A stretch of 64,000 nucleotides of DNA from Streptomyces cirratus (GTDB lineage: Bacteria > Actinomycetota > Actinomycetes > Streptomycetales > Streptomycetaceae): the NCBI RefSeq assembly GCF_014650775.1, contig NZ_BMVP01000012.1:124001-188000 (forward strand), given 5' to 3'. Positions 7,238 to 16,445 of this stretch are shown here, in pieces. A program made the position numbers and the translations under genes. Numbering within the stretch: position 1 is the first letter of the stretch; every line of letters starts with the position of its first letter. Under the pieces are notes generated by a model that saw nothing but the letters and a program-made list of their open reading frames with translations, was not told where the DNA came from and ran no database searches.

Positions 7238-8707
7238 ATGCCTTGTGCGCCCCTGCGCACTTGCGTGCTCCGGCTGCCGCAACCGTATCTTCGCGGGGTT
7301 CTTGAAGTGCCCGTGCGAGCCGTAGGGGACTCATTGAAGCCGGCCAAGAAGGTGCTCCTCGACCTCGACGCATCGTCGAACGTGTCCATCCGATCCAACG
7401 AAGAACTGCTCGGCAAGGTGCAGTCCGCGATCGCTGCGGACGACAAGGCGCGCAAGAAGAGGGGGGCCGAGCCGCTGCGCCGCAAACCGGTCCTGTCCGG
7501 GATCCCGGGCAACGAGCTCGACCGCCGGGTGCGGGTCTCCATGTGGGACGTGCTGCACACGCTCGGCCGGGCCACGACGCTGTCCTGGAAGGGTGCCGGG
7601 CGCGGCCTTGCGGAGCACTGGGGAGCCCTGAAGTACAGCCAGGCATTGGCGGGCGGTCCTGACTCGTTCCTCGGGCTTTCGACCGAAGGGCGGAAGATCG
7701 CCGAACGGTACAAGACCATTCAGTCGCACGAGCTCGGCATGGCCTTCGGGCTCACGCTCGCCAAGCAGGTGCTCGGGCGCCGGTTCCCCGAGCACTCCGT
7801 GAGCATCGTCCCCGCCGACACAGTCTTGCGCGCCGGGTGGGCTCTCACGAGCAGGGAGAAGGGCAACAAGGTCGGGTACGGGTACCGGCCGCAGTACATC
7901 GCGGAGCTCTGGCGCCCTGGGGAGCCGTCCCTCGTAATCCCCATCGCGACCAAGGGCAACCACAGCAACGCGGCGATATCGGCCGGCCAGCTGGCGTCCG
8001 CATCAGTGCACGCCGAGGCCGTGCACATCGGCACGTGGAACGAGACCCCGAGCCTGCTGTTCAGCACAGAGCTGCCCGCGGACGGCACCGTGACCGTCCA
8101 CGCGCTGCAGGCTCCCGGCCGTGACGGCTGGCTCGCCGACCCCTCCGGCGAGAGCAAGGCCGACCTGGACACCGCCCCATCGGAGGAGAACCCCTTTCCG
8201 GGGATCCAGCCGCCCCATGTGGGAGGGGCGGCCCGCGAGCCAGTTCCTGGCTGCCACGTGACCCCCGAGTACTTCAGGTGGTTCCAGCAGGTCCTCGGAC
8301 ATACGGCGGCGGCCGGGCTCATGGCCTTCACCGGCTCCGGTCAGGGCACTGCCCGCTACCTCACCAAACGGCAGGGCAGCGAACGGTTCGACGACTTCGA
8401 ACACGCTGCTGCCGGTAGCGTCCAGGACATCAGCCACCGTCTCCTCGGACGCACCTACGCCGGCACTGACCACGTGTTCCGCCTGAACGGGCCGCGCGTC
8501 GAAGCGTTCTCCGGCGTGGACAAGGAACTCTTCGACCTTCTCGTCGAAGGGGAGGTCGAAGAGTACCGCCTCCGCGTACACGCGGCCCGGCATACTCGTC
8601 CCCAGCTCGCCTGGGACAAGAAGTGGGGCGGCCCCGTATCCGTCCACGCCGACGGATCCGTCCTCGCCATCCGCCTGCTGCCCGGTCAGCGCGTGAAGCG
8701 CAGCTAG
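7238..8707 (+). CDS. Large protein of unknown family
   Basis: 489 residues if started at ATG 7238; the frame is open back to 6710 and a GTG at 7157 is also possible, so the start is uncertain. I do not recognise the family. Residues about 205-250 read SIVPADTVLRAGW ... GYRPQYIAELW ... LVIPIATKGNHSN, which in outline (acidic residue, beta strand, Lys) recalls the PD-(D/E)xK nuclease core, but the usual Glu of ExK is not in place, so this is weak. No signal peptide or membrane segment is evident. It is divergent from the ubiquitin-like gene train and may be an effector of it (inference). Confidence 0.6.
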   Translation: MPCAPLRTCVLRLPQPYLRGVLEVPVRAVGDSLKPAKKVLLDLDASSNVSIRSNEELLGKVQSAIAADDKARKKRGAEPLRRKPVLSGIPGNELDRRVRVSMWDVLHTLGRATTLSWKGAGRGLAEHWGALKYSQALAGGPDSFLGLSTEGRKIAERYKTIQSHELGMAFGLTLAKQVLGRRFPEHSVSIVPADTVLRAGWALTSREKGNKVGYGYRPQYIAELWRPGEPSLVIPIATKGNHSNAAISAGQLASASVHAEAVHIGTWNETPSLLFSTELPADGTVTVHALQAPGRDGWLADPSGESKADLDTAPSEENPFPGIQPPHVGGAAREPVPGCHVTPEYFRWFQQVLGHTAAAGLMAFTGSGQGTARYLTKRQGSERFDDFEHAAAGSVQDISHRLLGRTYAGTDHVFRLNGPRVEAFSGVDKELFDLLVEGEVEEYRLRVHAARHTRPQLAWDKKWGGPVSVHADGSVLAIRLLPGQRVKRS

Positions 8708-9225
8708 CGGACCGTCCCGAAAAACCCGGAAGATCGAGCACGTGACCTGCGAACGCCGACAAAGACCCAGGTCACGCACCCTAAATCACGGATCACGCCG
8801 AGTGCCCTCTAAGCACTTGACCGCGCGCCCTCGTCCGTGACGTGGACTGTGGAGCCCCAGCGCGGCAGGCAAAGGCGACGCGCTCCAAGGCGAGCCGGAT
8901 TGTGATGGGCCTCGCCGTCGCCCGGCTCGGCCGCGCCGTCCGACCCAGCCGAGCCGGGTGCGCAATCTGCGCGCCCTCCCTGCCAGGTGCCCTCAGATAC
9001 TGCGCGTAGTGGCCGTAACGAGCCGGAAGCCGAAATCGACCAGCGGCGACGCCTCTCCCGAAGCGCCCTCGCTGGGGAGAATCTGGGGAGAAAGAACCCC
9101 GTTGGGGAGCGGCTGGGGAGGATCGACCGCATCAATTGGCAGCATGGCGAAACGGCCGGAAAGAAGGATCATTGCAGGCCAGAACGCCTATCCGGTCAAT
9201 TTCCGCTGGTCAGCGGCGTGAGGGT
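8708..9225. other. Non-coding or decayed stretch, 518 bases
   Basis: No credible gene is visible on either strand. It contains the GGGGA-rich element at 9071-9120 and leads directly into a truncated corA 3' end, so it looks like accumulated relic sequence rather than regulatory DNA. Confidence 0.55.
9071..9120 (+). repeat. GGGGA-rich element, copy 1
   Basis: A 50-base tract built around repeated TGGGGAG units. It aligns with 16366-16416 (shared GCTGGGGAGAAT start, shared GTTGGGG and CGGCTG later, about 80% identity with one 1-base indel by eye). A partial third copy of its start lies at 9580-9597. Both full copies sit just upstream of a decayed corA 3' end. Confidence 0.6.
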
Positions 9226-9417
9226 GACGACTTCAAGAAGATCTCCTCCTGGGCGGCCATCCTGTTTGCACCCACGTTGGTGGGAACCATCTACGGCATG
9301 AACTTCGAGACCATGCCTGAGTTGGGCTGGAGCTTCGGCTACCCCCTTGCGATCTGCCTCATGGGGATGGTTTGCGTCAGTTTGTACGTCATTTTCAAGC
9401 GACGGGACTGGCTCTAA
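9226..9417 (+). pseudogene. corA: corA magnesium transporter, 3' remnant 1
   Basis: About 63 residues match the C-terminus of CorA Mg2+/Co2+ channels: KKISSWAAILFAPTLVGTIYGMNF, with the signature GMN loop, then the second membrane helix and the usual ending FKRRDWL. Everything upstream of the first membrane helix (about 80% of the gene) is missing, so it cannot form a channel. A second, more decayed copy of the same 3' end lies at 16446-16545. Confidence 0.85.
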
Positions 9418-10045
9418 GTCCCTCGCATCACACCCAGTCATCCTTCGCACTTCGCTTTCGCATCACCCGCAGATCGACCCAGAAGCGGCTGTGGGGACTC
9501 CCTCGGGGGAATAAATGCGGATGGTCTCCTCGCCCTACCTCCACAGGGAATCTGACCTGGCCTTTGGGCATCCGTGAACGCTGGGGAGAACCGGGGCCGT
9601 CAGCAGCACCTCACGGCTACGCCCTCAAGCCCGTTCGCCCTCCGGCTCCCCGGCCTCTGCACGGCGAACCGATCTCGTGGCGAACCACAGTAGTCGACAC
9701 CGGACAGCGCCTTACGGCGCCGCCAAGGAACTGCGGAGGTGAAGCGCACGTCCGGGATCACCGGTAGTGGACCTGACGCGCACGGCGGACGTCGCCCCGA
9801 CGCGATGGTGGGGCACGCCCAGGGGTCTTGGGCGAACGACGAAACCGAATCCCGCACATGAACCGTCCAGTCCCTGGCAGGGTCCGGCTCGCCAGACGGT
9901 CGATGACGCTGCAGCCCATGGCCGACTCTGCAGGGCGGAAGCACTTCGCGACTGCCTCAAGGAGCGCAGCCCGCTCAACGTGGTGCGTCATCGACGCGGT
10001 CGAGGACGATCTCCGGCTCGCTCAGGAGGCCGAGGCCGAGGGAGT
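9418..10045. other. Decayed stretch between relics, about 630 bases
   Basis: Only short, biased frames occur here and none has both a ribosome site and recognisable protein sequence. A partial GGGGA element is at 9580-9597. I see no RNA gene or mobile-element open reading frame. Confidence 0.5.
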
Positions 10046-10366
10046 CCTTGGGTAGGAGCCGCGGACGTCGAGGAAGGTGTCGACGGTGTACGTGCCAGGC
10101 TTCACCCGCAGTTCGAGCGTGCCGGACTCGCCGACCGCGGCCGGGAAAAGGGACGGACGCCCGCAGCGAGCTGTTGGACACCCAGGTAGGCGGGGGGCGG
10201 AGCCAGTGGCGGTGACGTTCGCGGTGATGGCGGCGGCCACGTCGACCCGGCCGGCGCGCCGAGCGCGTACGACGAGTCGGCCAGCGTCTTCGACGAGGAC
10301 ATCAGGGCGCTCTTGAGGTGCTGCCCGGTCCAGTCGGGGTGCTGCTCGGCGAGGAGGGCGGCGACA
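10046..10366 (-). pseudogene. S8 (subtilisin-like) peptidase, frameshifted 3' remnant
   Basis: Reading leftward, the end of a secreted subtilase can be followed across frames: LLAEQHPDWTGQHLKSALM and SSKTL, then GRVDVAAAI after a frameshift, then two more frame changes before GESGTLELRVKPGTYTVDTF. The catalytic Asp and His regions are absent and the Ser motif (GTSMA) is lost at the junction near 10366. At least three frameshifts make it a clear relic. Confidence 0.7.
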
Positions 10367-10461
10367 CGACGCGGTCATGGCCGCGGCCCACGGCATCCGG
10401 ATGACCGCGCACTGGCAGGGTCATGTCGCCGGCGAAGCGGTGGGCAGCATATTCCACTAGA

Positions 10462-10602
10462 TGGACGGCACGTCTCCGTGTACGGCCGGCTGTCCTGCGC
10501 CGCCGCCCGTGGGGCGACGGCGGTGACGGTGACTGCGCAGGTCGCGGCCGCGGCGGCGACGAGGCGCAGCGGGATGCGACGACGTGCGGGGACTCGGCTC
10601 AT
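10462..10602 (-). pseudogene. 5' stub of a secreted protein, probably a GH32 fructan hydrolase
   Basis: An ATG at 10602 with a GGAG site starts a good Sec signal peptide (RR-rich start, hydrophobic core, AAA cleavage region) followed by PYTETCRP. Actinomycete GH32 levanases/inulinases begin their mature part with YTE-x-YRPQFHF, so I infer a GH32 gene cut after 47 codons. The reading frame then enters unrelated sequence. The LacI-type operator pair just upstream and the fructose-type genes beyond support a former fructan role. The match is short, hence the modest confidence. Confidence 0.45.
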
Positions 10603-10708
10603 GGTTTCTCCTGGACTGGGGGCGGCGGCGTGTCCACGTCCGCTACGGGGGTACGGCGCCGGGGAATTCGCAGGTGCCGGGCGGTGGGGACGACCCGGGA
10701 AACAGATT

Positions 10709-10737
10709 GTTATCGATGACATGTGACAGCGATGACA
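10709..10737. promoter_or_regulatory. Tandem LacI-type operators, pair 1
   Basis: Two near-palindromic 14-mers with a central CG, TGTTATCGATGACA (10709-10722) and TGACAGCGATGACA (10724-10737), are spaced 15 bases apart. They resemble the pair at 11959-11988 and have the dyad form of LacI-family operators. They lie upstream of the GH32 stub, oriented to control it. Confidence 0.65.
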
Positions 10738-10813
10738 TCCGCTGGGGAGTGATGATGTGCGGGCTCGGGGCGGCGCGTCAATGGCCTGGAGTGAGTTCGT
10801 CCGGACCGCCCGT

Positions 10814-11785
10814 TCAGCCGGTGATGAGTCCGGCCGTGGGTGCGGGCAGCCGCAACTGGCCGGCCCACGGCGGGTTCGGCCCGACGACGCCGCAGGTCAG
10901 CGCCGCCACCCGGGAGGCGAAAGCGCAGGCGTCGAAGACGTCGTCAACCCGCAGATCCGTCAGCCGCCCACCGAGGAGCCCCTTGGCGCCGAGATGATGC
11001 AGGAACCCCGCGGTGAAGGAGTCGCCCGCGCCGACGGTGTCGACCACGTCGGTCGGGTGCGCCGGTACGGCGACCCGCTCGCCGTCCAGGGAGGCGACCG
11101 CGCCGCGCTCCCCGCGGGTGATCACGACGAGTGGGACGCCCGCCGCGTGCCAGGTGTCGCATGCTCGCTCGATCGCGTACCCGGGGAGCAGCAGCTCCAG
11201 ATCGTCCTCGCTCAGCCTGAGGATGTCCGTGAACGCGCACCAGCGCGGCAGGCGTTCGCGGTAGACCTCGGGCCCCACGAGCAGCGGCCGGACGTTCGGG
11301 TCGACGGAAATCGTGGCCGTGGCGGAGGCTCGGGCGAGGAACTCCTCCACGACCGCGCCGCCGGGCTCGCGCACCAGGGCCAGGGAGCCCGAGTGCAGGC
11401 AGGCCATGGAGGTGAGGTCCGTCGCGGCGAGTTCGTCCGCCGTCCACTGCCAGTCCGCGGTGCCCTGGGCATGGAAGGAGTACGCCGCCCGGCCCTGGGT
11501 GTCGAGTTCGGCGACGGCCAGCGTGCTCGGCTCGGCCGCGCGTATGGCAACCGTGAGATCGACACCCGAGGCGTCGAGGTGATCGCGGAACAGGCGGCCG
11601 AAGACGTCGTCGGACAACCGTGCCAGAAAGCGGGCGGACGTGCCCAGCCGGGCGAGCGCCACAGCCGTGTTCGCCGGACCACCCCCCGGCAGGACCCGCA
11701 GGGCAAGCTCGCCCGGCGTGGGCGCGGGGACGGTGAAGGCGTCCGCGACGCATTCTCCGAGGACGGTGACCAGGGGCAGGCGCAT
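10814..11785 (-). CDS. PfkB-family carbohydrate kinase (fructokinase-like)
   Basis: A 323-residue sugar kinase: N-terminal GECVADAF, the substrate-side GGGPANTAVALARLG, and the anion-hole/catalytic DTVGAGDSFTAGF, whose Asp is the base. Family members phosphorylate fructose, ribose or related sugars with ATP in the cytoplasm. Divergent transcription from an FrcB-like sugar importer with shared operators makes fructose the likely substrate (inference). Confidence 0.88.
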   Translation of the reverse strand: MRLPLVTVLGECVADAFTVPAPTPGELALRVLPGGGPANTAVALARLGTSARFLARLSDDVFGRLFRDHLDASGVDLTVAIRAAEPSTLAVAELDTQGRAAYSFHAQGTADWQWTADELAATDLTSMACLHSGSLALVREPGGAVVEEFLARASATATISVDPNVRPLLVGPEVYRERLPRWCAFTDILRLSEDDLELLLPGYAIERACDTWHAAGVPLVVITRGERGAVASLDGERVAVPAHPTDVVDTVGAGDSFTAGFLHHLGAKGLLGGRLTDLRVDDVFDACAFASRVAALTCGVVGPNPPWAGQLRLPAPTAGLITG

Positions 11786-11958
11786 GGATCATCTCTCCAG
11801 ATGGGCAGCGCGAGAAGGCTGCGTTCGCAAGGGACTTGAGGAAGCTCACGGAAAGCACAGCTCTCGGCGTGAGGCGGCACGGCCAGCGTTGCCGACTTGT
11901 GACGGCGTCAAGGCATTGACGTTTCCGGGTGACGGAGTCCATCATCCTCCGCAAGCAG

Positions 11959-11988
11959 TGTCAACGATGACATCAGTCAACGATGACA
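11959..11988. promoter_or_regulatory. Tandem LacI-type operators, pair 2
   Basis: TGTCAACGATGACA (11959-11972) and AGTCAACGATGACA (11975-11988) share 13 of 14 bases, each an imperfect dyad around CG, spaced 16 bases apart. They lie between the divergent kinase and binding-protein genes and are the natural target of the LacI protein at 15125. Confidence 0.72.
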
Positions 11989-12078
11989 TTCCCACGGCAC
12001 CTTGACAGCGGCAGCCCCTTGGCGCCGCAGCCCTTTCGATCCGCGCGGCCGTTCAGCCTCGTCCAGCAGGAGATCAGC

Positions 12079-13089
12079 ATGCTTCGCAGAAACCGCGCCA
12101 TCCGCGCCTCCGTCGGATTCACCGCTTTCGCCGCCGTCTCGGCGCTGACCCTGACGGCCTGCGGCTCCGGCGCGCAGGGAGGCTCCGGCGGCGGAACCAA
12201 GGTCGGGCTGATCACCAAGACCGACACGAACCCGTTCTTCGTGAAGATGAAGGAGGGCGCCGAGCAGGCCGCGAAGGACAACGGCATCGAACTCGTCAGC
12301 GCGGCTGGAAAGTTCGACGGCGACAACGCGGGACAGGTCGCCGCGATCGAGAACATGCTCAGCTCCGGCGTGAAGGGCATCCTCATCACGCCCAACGACT
12401 CCAAGGCGATCGTTCCCGCCCTCGCAAAGGCACGCGCCAAGGGCGTCCTGGTCATCGCACTCGACAGCCCGACCGAACCGCAGGACGCCACCGACGCCCT
12501 CTTCGCCACCGACAACGTCAAGGCGGGCGACCTCATCGGCCGCTACGCCAAGGCCGCCATGGCCGGCAAGGAGGCGAAGATCGCCACTCTGGACCTCGCG
12601 CCCGGCGTCGCGGTGGGTGTTCAGCGCCACCAGGGCTTCCTCACGGGCTTCGGCATAGCGGAGGGTGATCCTTCGGTCGTGTGCATGCAGGACACCGGCG
12701 GCGACCAGGCCAAGGGCCAGACCGCGATGGAGAACTGCCTCCAGAAGTCCCCGAACATCAACGTCGTCTACACGATCAACGAGCCGGCCGCGCTGGGCGC
12801 CTACACCGCGCTGAAGGCGAGGGGCCTGGAGAGGAAGGTGCTGGTCGTCTCCGTCGACGGCGGCTGCATCGGCACCAAGGCCGTCAAGGAAGGCAAGATC
12901 GCGGCGACTTCGCAGCAGTACCCGCTCCAGATGGCCTCCCAGGGCGTCAAGGCCGTCGCCGACTTCGCCAAGGGCGGCAAGAGGGCCTCCGGCTACACCG
13001 ACACCGGCGTCACCCTCATCACCGACGCGGCCCAGCCGGGTGTCGACGCCAAGGACACCGCGTACGGCCTGGAGAAGTGCTGGGGCTGA
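12079..13089 (+). CDS. Sugar ABC transporter substrate-binding lipoprotein (FrcB-like)
   Basis: 336 residues from ATG 12079; the open frame begins at 11983 but the first 32 codons would overlap the operator pair. A lipoprotein signal ends in LTAC, anchoring it outside the membrane. The mature part (KVGLITKTDTNPFFVKM, then GILITPNDSKAIVPAL) is the periplasmic-binding-protein type I fold of ribose/fructose importers. First gene of a binding protein-permease-ATPase operon. Confidence 0.88.
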   Translation: MLRRNRAIRASVGFTAFAAVSALTLTACGSGAQGGSGGGTKVGLITKTDTNPFFVKMKEGAEQAAKDNGIELVSAAGKFDGDNAGQVAAIENMLSSGVKGILITPNDSKAIVPALAKARAKGVLVIALDSPTEPQDATDALFATDNVKAGDLIGRYAKAAMAGKEAKIATLDLAPGVAVGVQRHQGFLTGFGIAEGDPSVVCMQDTGGDQAKGQTAMENCLQKSPNINVVYTINEPAALGAYTALKARGLERKVLVVSVDGGCIGTKAVKEGKIAATSQQYPLQMASQGVKAVADFAKGGKRASGYTDTGVTLITDAAQPGVDAKDTAYGLEKCWG

Positions 13090-13188
13090 CCCCCGGCATC
13101 AGCGCGCGCCGCGGAACAGCCCTCCGGCACGCAGCCCCTGACGAACGAACCCCGCTCCGCCGACCATCAACCACCGGCAAGGACCACC

Positions 13189-14184
13189 ATGACTGCCACA
13201 GCCCTGCCCTACGACCAGCTGAAAGGACCGACCACGGTCCGTCGGCTGCTCGCCACACCGACCACGGGCCCACTCGCCGCACTGTTGCTGGCCTGCGTCT
13301 TCTTCTCCCTGACGACCGAGCAGTTCCTCTCCGGCGGCAACTTTTCGCTGATCGTCCAGCAGGTCATGGTCGTGGGCACGCTGGCCATCGGTCAGACCCT
13401 GATCATCCTCACCGCCGGCATCGACCTCTCCTGTGGTGCCGTCATGGCGTTCGGCAGCATCGTCATCGCCAAGACGGCTGCCCAGGGGGGTCTGCCACCA
13501 CTCGCCGCGATCACTCTGGGCCTGGTCGTCTGCGCGGGTTTCGGCCTGGTCAACGGCCTGCTGGTGCGGCTGATCCCACTCCCGCCGTTCATCGTCACCC
13601 TCGGCATGCTGAACGTGGCGTTCGCCCTGACCCACATCTATTCGGCCGAGCAGACGATCACCAACCTGCCGGCACCGCTGACCGCCCTCGGCGAGACGTT
13701 CCCGCTCGGCAACACCGACATCACCTACGGCTCGCTCGTCACCATCGCCCTGTTCCTGATCTTCGCCTACGCGCTGAGCGGCACGTCATGGGGCCGGCAC
13801 GTGTACGCGCTGGGCGACAGCCCCGAGGCCGCCCGGCTCAACGGCATCCGCACCTCCCGGCTGACCGTAGGGATCTACACCCTGGCCGGACTCGTCTACG
13901 GAATCGCCGCACTGCTCATGCTCTCCCGCACCGGCGTCGGCGACCCGCAGGCCGGACAGACCGACAACCTGGACAGCATCACCGCCGTCGTCCTCGGCGG
14001 CACCAGCCTCTTCGGCGGCCGGGGGGCCGTCCTCGGCACCTTCATCGGCGTCCTCATCGTCGGTGTGTTCCGCAACGGCCTCCAGCTGATGGGCGTCGCC
14101 TCCATCTACCAGACCCTGATCACCGGCGTGCTGGTGATCCTGGCCGTGACCGTCGACCAGATCTCCCGGAGGAAGGCACGATGA
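13189..14184 (+). CDS. Sugar ABC transporter permease (RbsC/FrcC family)
   Basis: 331 residues with about eight to ten hydrophobic helices. TLIILTAGIDLSCGAVMAFGS and the later VVLGGTSLFGGRGAVLGTFIGV are the conserved loops of RbsC-type permeases that contact the ATPase. Its TGA overlaps the start of the ATPase gene by 4 bases (ATGA), so both are coupled. Confidence 0.9.
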   Translation: MTATALPYDQLKGPTTVRRLLATPTTGPLAALLLACVFFSLTTEQFLSGGNFSLIVQQVMVVGTLAIGQTLIILTAGIDLSCGAVMAFGSIVIAKTAAQGGLPPLAAITLGLVVCAGFGLVNGLLVRLIPLPPFIVTLGMLNVAFALTHIYSAEQTITNLPAPLTALGETFPLGNTDITYGSLVTIALFLIFAYALSGTSWGRHVYALGDSPEAARLNGIRTSRLTVGIYTLAGLVYGIAALLMLSRTGVGDPQAGQTDNLDSITAVVLGGTSLFGGRGAVLGTFIGVLIVGVFRNGLQLMGVASIYQTLITGVLVILAVTVDQISRRKAR

Positions 14185-15014
14185 GCCCTGCCGATGTCAC
14201 GCCCGTGCTCCAGGCCCGCGGCCTGGTCAAGCGGTACGGCCATGTCACCGCCATCGACGGCGCCGACTTCGACCTGCTGCCCGGCGAGGTCCTCGCCGTC
14301 ATCGGCGACAACGGCGCCGGCAAGACGAGCCTGATCAAAGCCCTCACCGGTGCGCTCACCCCCGACGAGGGCGAGATCCGGCTGAACGGCGAACCCGTCC
14401 GGTTCACCGGACCGCAGAGCGCCCGGCAGTATGGCATCGAGACCGTCTACCAGGACCTGGCCGTCGCCGCCTCCATGGACATCGCCTCCAACATGTTCCT
14501 CGGGCGCGAACTACGCCGGCCGGGCTTCCTCGGCGGCGCGCTGCGCATGCTCGACAAGAAGCGCATGCGCCAGGAGGCAGCGGTTCACATGGCCGACCTC
14601 AAGATCGGACTGCGGTCGCTGACGCAGCCGGTGGAGACACTCTCCGGCGGTCAGCGCCAGGCCGTGGCGGTCGCGCGCTCCGTCGCCTGGGCCAAGAGCG
14701 TCGTCGTGATGGACGAGCCCACCGCCGCGCTGGGCGTCAAGGAGTCGGGGCAGGTACTCGACCTGATCCGCCGGGTCCGCGACAAGGGCATGCCCGTGGT
14801 CCTGATCAGCCACAACATGCCGCACGTCTTCGAGATCGCCGACCGTATCCACGTCCACCGACTCGGCCGTCGCGAGGCGCTGATCAAGCCGTCCGACCAT
14901 TCCATGGCGGAGGTCGTCGCCATCATGACGGGGGCGCTCAAGGTGAACGACGATGGAGGTACGGTCGTTGCCGACGCGGATGCCGCCCAGGCGGCAGGCG
15001 TGTCCGCCCACTGA
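14181..15014 (+). CDS. Sugar ABC transporter ATP-binding protein (single-cassette, FrcA-like)
   Basis: 277 residues with one complete ABC cassette: Walker A GDNGAGKTS, signature LSGGQRQ, Walker B VVVMDEP and the switch His in LISHNM. RbsA-type proteins carry two cassettes (about 500 residues); a single cassette is the FrcA arrangement of fructose importers, which supports fructose as substrate. Starts inside the permease stop codon. Confidence 0.9.
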   Translation: MSPADVTPVLQARGLVKRYGHVTAIDGADFDLLPGEVLAVIGDNGAGKTSLIKALTGALTPDEGEIRLNGEPVRFTGPQSARQYGIETVYQDLAVAASMDIASNMFLGRELRRPGFLGGALRMLDKKRMRQEAAVHMADLKIGLRSLTQPVETLSGGQRQAVAVARSVAWAKSVVVMDEPTAALGVKESGQVLDLIRRVRDKGMPVVLISHNMPHVFEIADRIHVHRLGRREALIKPSDHSMAEVVAIMTGALKVNDDGGTVVADADAAQAAGVSAH

Positions 15015-15124
15015 GTCGCCGCAGGGGCAACGCCGCGCAGACCACAGGGTCGCCGCACGGTCAGGACAGCGGGCCCGGCCCTGGGCGAGGGTCGGGCCCG
15101 ACGAACGCACAGGAACGGTGGTAC

Positions 15125-16168
15125 ATGGCCGCGAACCGCCGCCCCACGCTGGCCGATGTGGCCAGGGAAGTGGGCGTCAGCGCCAAGACGGTGTCCCGGG
15201 TGCTCAACGAGGACGGGCCGAGTTCCCCGCAGACCCGCGAGCGCGTGCTCGCAGCGGTCGCGAAGCTCGGATTCCAGCCGAACCTGATGGCCCGCAACAT
15301 CCGTGTCGGGGGCCCCGACACCACCGTCGGCCTGGTCGTGCCCGACCTCGGCAACCCCTTCTTCGGAACCGTCGCCGGCGGCATCGAGGACGCCGTGCGC
15401 AGCCGGGGGCTCACGCTGCTCATGGGCTCGTCGGCCGAAGATCCGGACCAGGAACGGACGCTGATCCAGACCTTCCTCGCCCGGCGCGTCAGTATGCTGA
15501 TGGTCGTCCCCTCGTTCGGAGCCGATCACACTCACCTCAAGGCATCGCGCGCGGCCGGTCTGCCGGTGGTGTTCCTCGACCGGCCGGGAGTCGGACTGTC
15601 CGCCGACTGCGTGGTCAGCTCAAACCGGACCGGCGTCCACGAGGGCGTCTCCCACCTCATCGCCCGCGGCCACCGCCGGATCGGTTTCGTCGGAGACCTT
15701 CCCGCCAAGCTCTACACCCAGCGCGAGCGGCTCGCCGGCTACCGCTCGGCACTCGCCGAGGCCGACCTGCCCTACGACCGGACCCTGGTGACCGGCGCCC
15801 ACGACCAAGACGGGGCCGCCGCCGAGACCACCGCACTGCTGAGCCTGCCGAATCCGCCCACCGCCGTGTTCGCGGGGAACAACATGATGGCCCTCGGGGT
15901 CATCGCCCGACTCACCCGCGCGGGACGCAAGGACATCGCCCTGGTCACCTTCGACGACCTCCCGCTCGCCGATGTCCTCGAACCGGCCCTGACCGTCGTG
16001 GCCCAGGACCCGGCGGCCATCGGCGAGGCGGCGGCCAGGACCGCCCTCGCCCGCCTGGACGGCGACCGCACCCGCGCCCGGACCATCATGGTCCCCACCC
16101 GTCTGGTGGTCCGCGGCTCCAGCGAACCGGCCCCGTGCCCCGCCGAGCGGGCGCCGGCCGGTAGCTGA
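15125..16168 (+). CDS. LacI-family transcriptional regulator of the sugar locus
   Basis: 347 residues. The N-terminal HTH (PTLADVAREVGVSAKTVSRVLN) is classic LacI, followed by a sugar-binding domain (VGLVVPDLGNPFFGTVAGG, then FAGNNMMALGVI). It lies 110 bases after the ATPase gene and should repress the kinase and importer from the tandem CG-centred operators at 11959 and 10709, with the transported sugar or its phosphate as likely inducer (inference). Confidence 0.9.
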   Translation: MAANRRPTLADVAREVGVSAKTVSRVLNEDGPSSPQTRERVLAAVAKLGFQPNLMARNIRVGGPDTTVGLVVPDLGNPFFGTVAGGIEDAVRSRGLTLLMGSSAEDPDQERTLIQTFLARRVSMLMVVPSFGADHTHLKASRAAGLPVVFLDRPGVGLSADCVVSSNRTGVHEGVSHLIARGHRRIGFVGDLPAKLYTQRERLAGYRSALAEADLPYDRTLVTGAHDQDGAAAETTALLSLPNPPTAVFAGNNMMALGVIARLTRAGRKDIALVTFDDLPLADVLEPALTVVAQDPAAIGEAAARTALARLDGDRTRARTIMVPTRLVVRGSSEPAPCPAERAPAGS

Positions 16169-16365
16169 GCGGCACGACCCTGGCGCAACTAGGCGCCAGG
16201 GCACGTGAGCCGCCGGCTCGCAGCCGCCACTATGAAGGCCGTCAGCTCCGGCCAGAAGCCCCGTCTTGCCACCTGTTCCAACCCCGCTGCCGCCCCTGAG
16301 TAGCCTGTCACGAGCGGCGGAGACGGCCCCCGAGCTGCGGTGTCCCTCTTGGCGGGACAGCGCGC

Positions 16366-16416
16366 GCTGGGGAGAATCCGGTGGGAATGAGGCCTCGTTG
16401 GGGGGCGGCTGAGGGG
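16366..16416 (+). repeat. GGGGA-rich element, copy 2
   Basis: 51 bases related to 9071-9120 (same GCTGGGGAGAAT start, same CGTTGGGG and GCGGCTG segments). It again precedes a decayed corA 3' end, this time by about 30 bases. Confidence 0.6.
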
Positions 16417-16445
16417 AAGCGGCTGCGTAGGGGGGAGCCGAGGTC

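Noticed and set aside
12681..15014. Long plus frame joined to the ABC ATPase
   Set aside because: Only the part from ATG 14181 has ATPase motifs; the upstream part is an out-of-frame reading of binding protein and permease.
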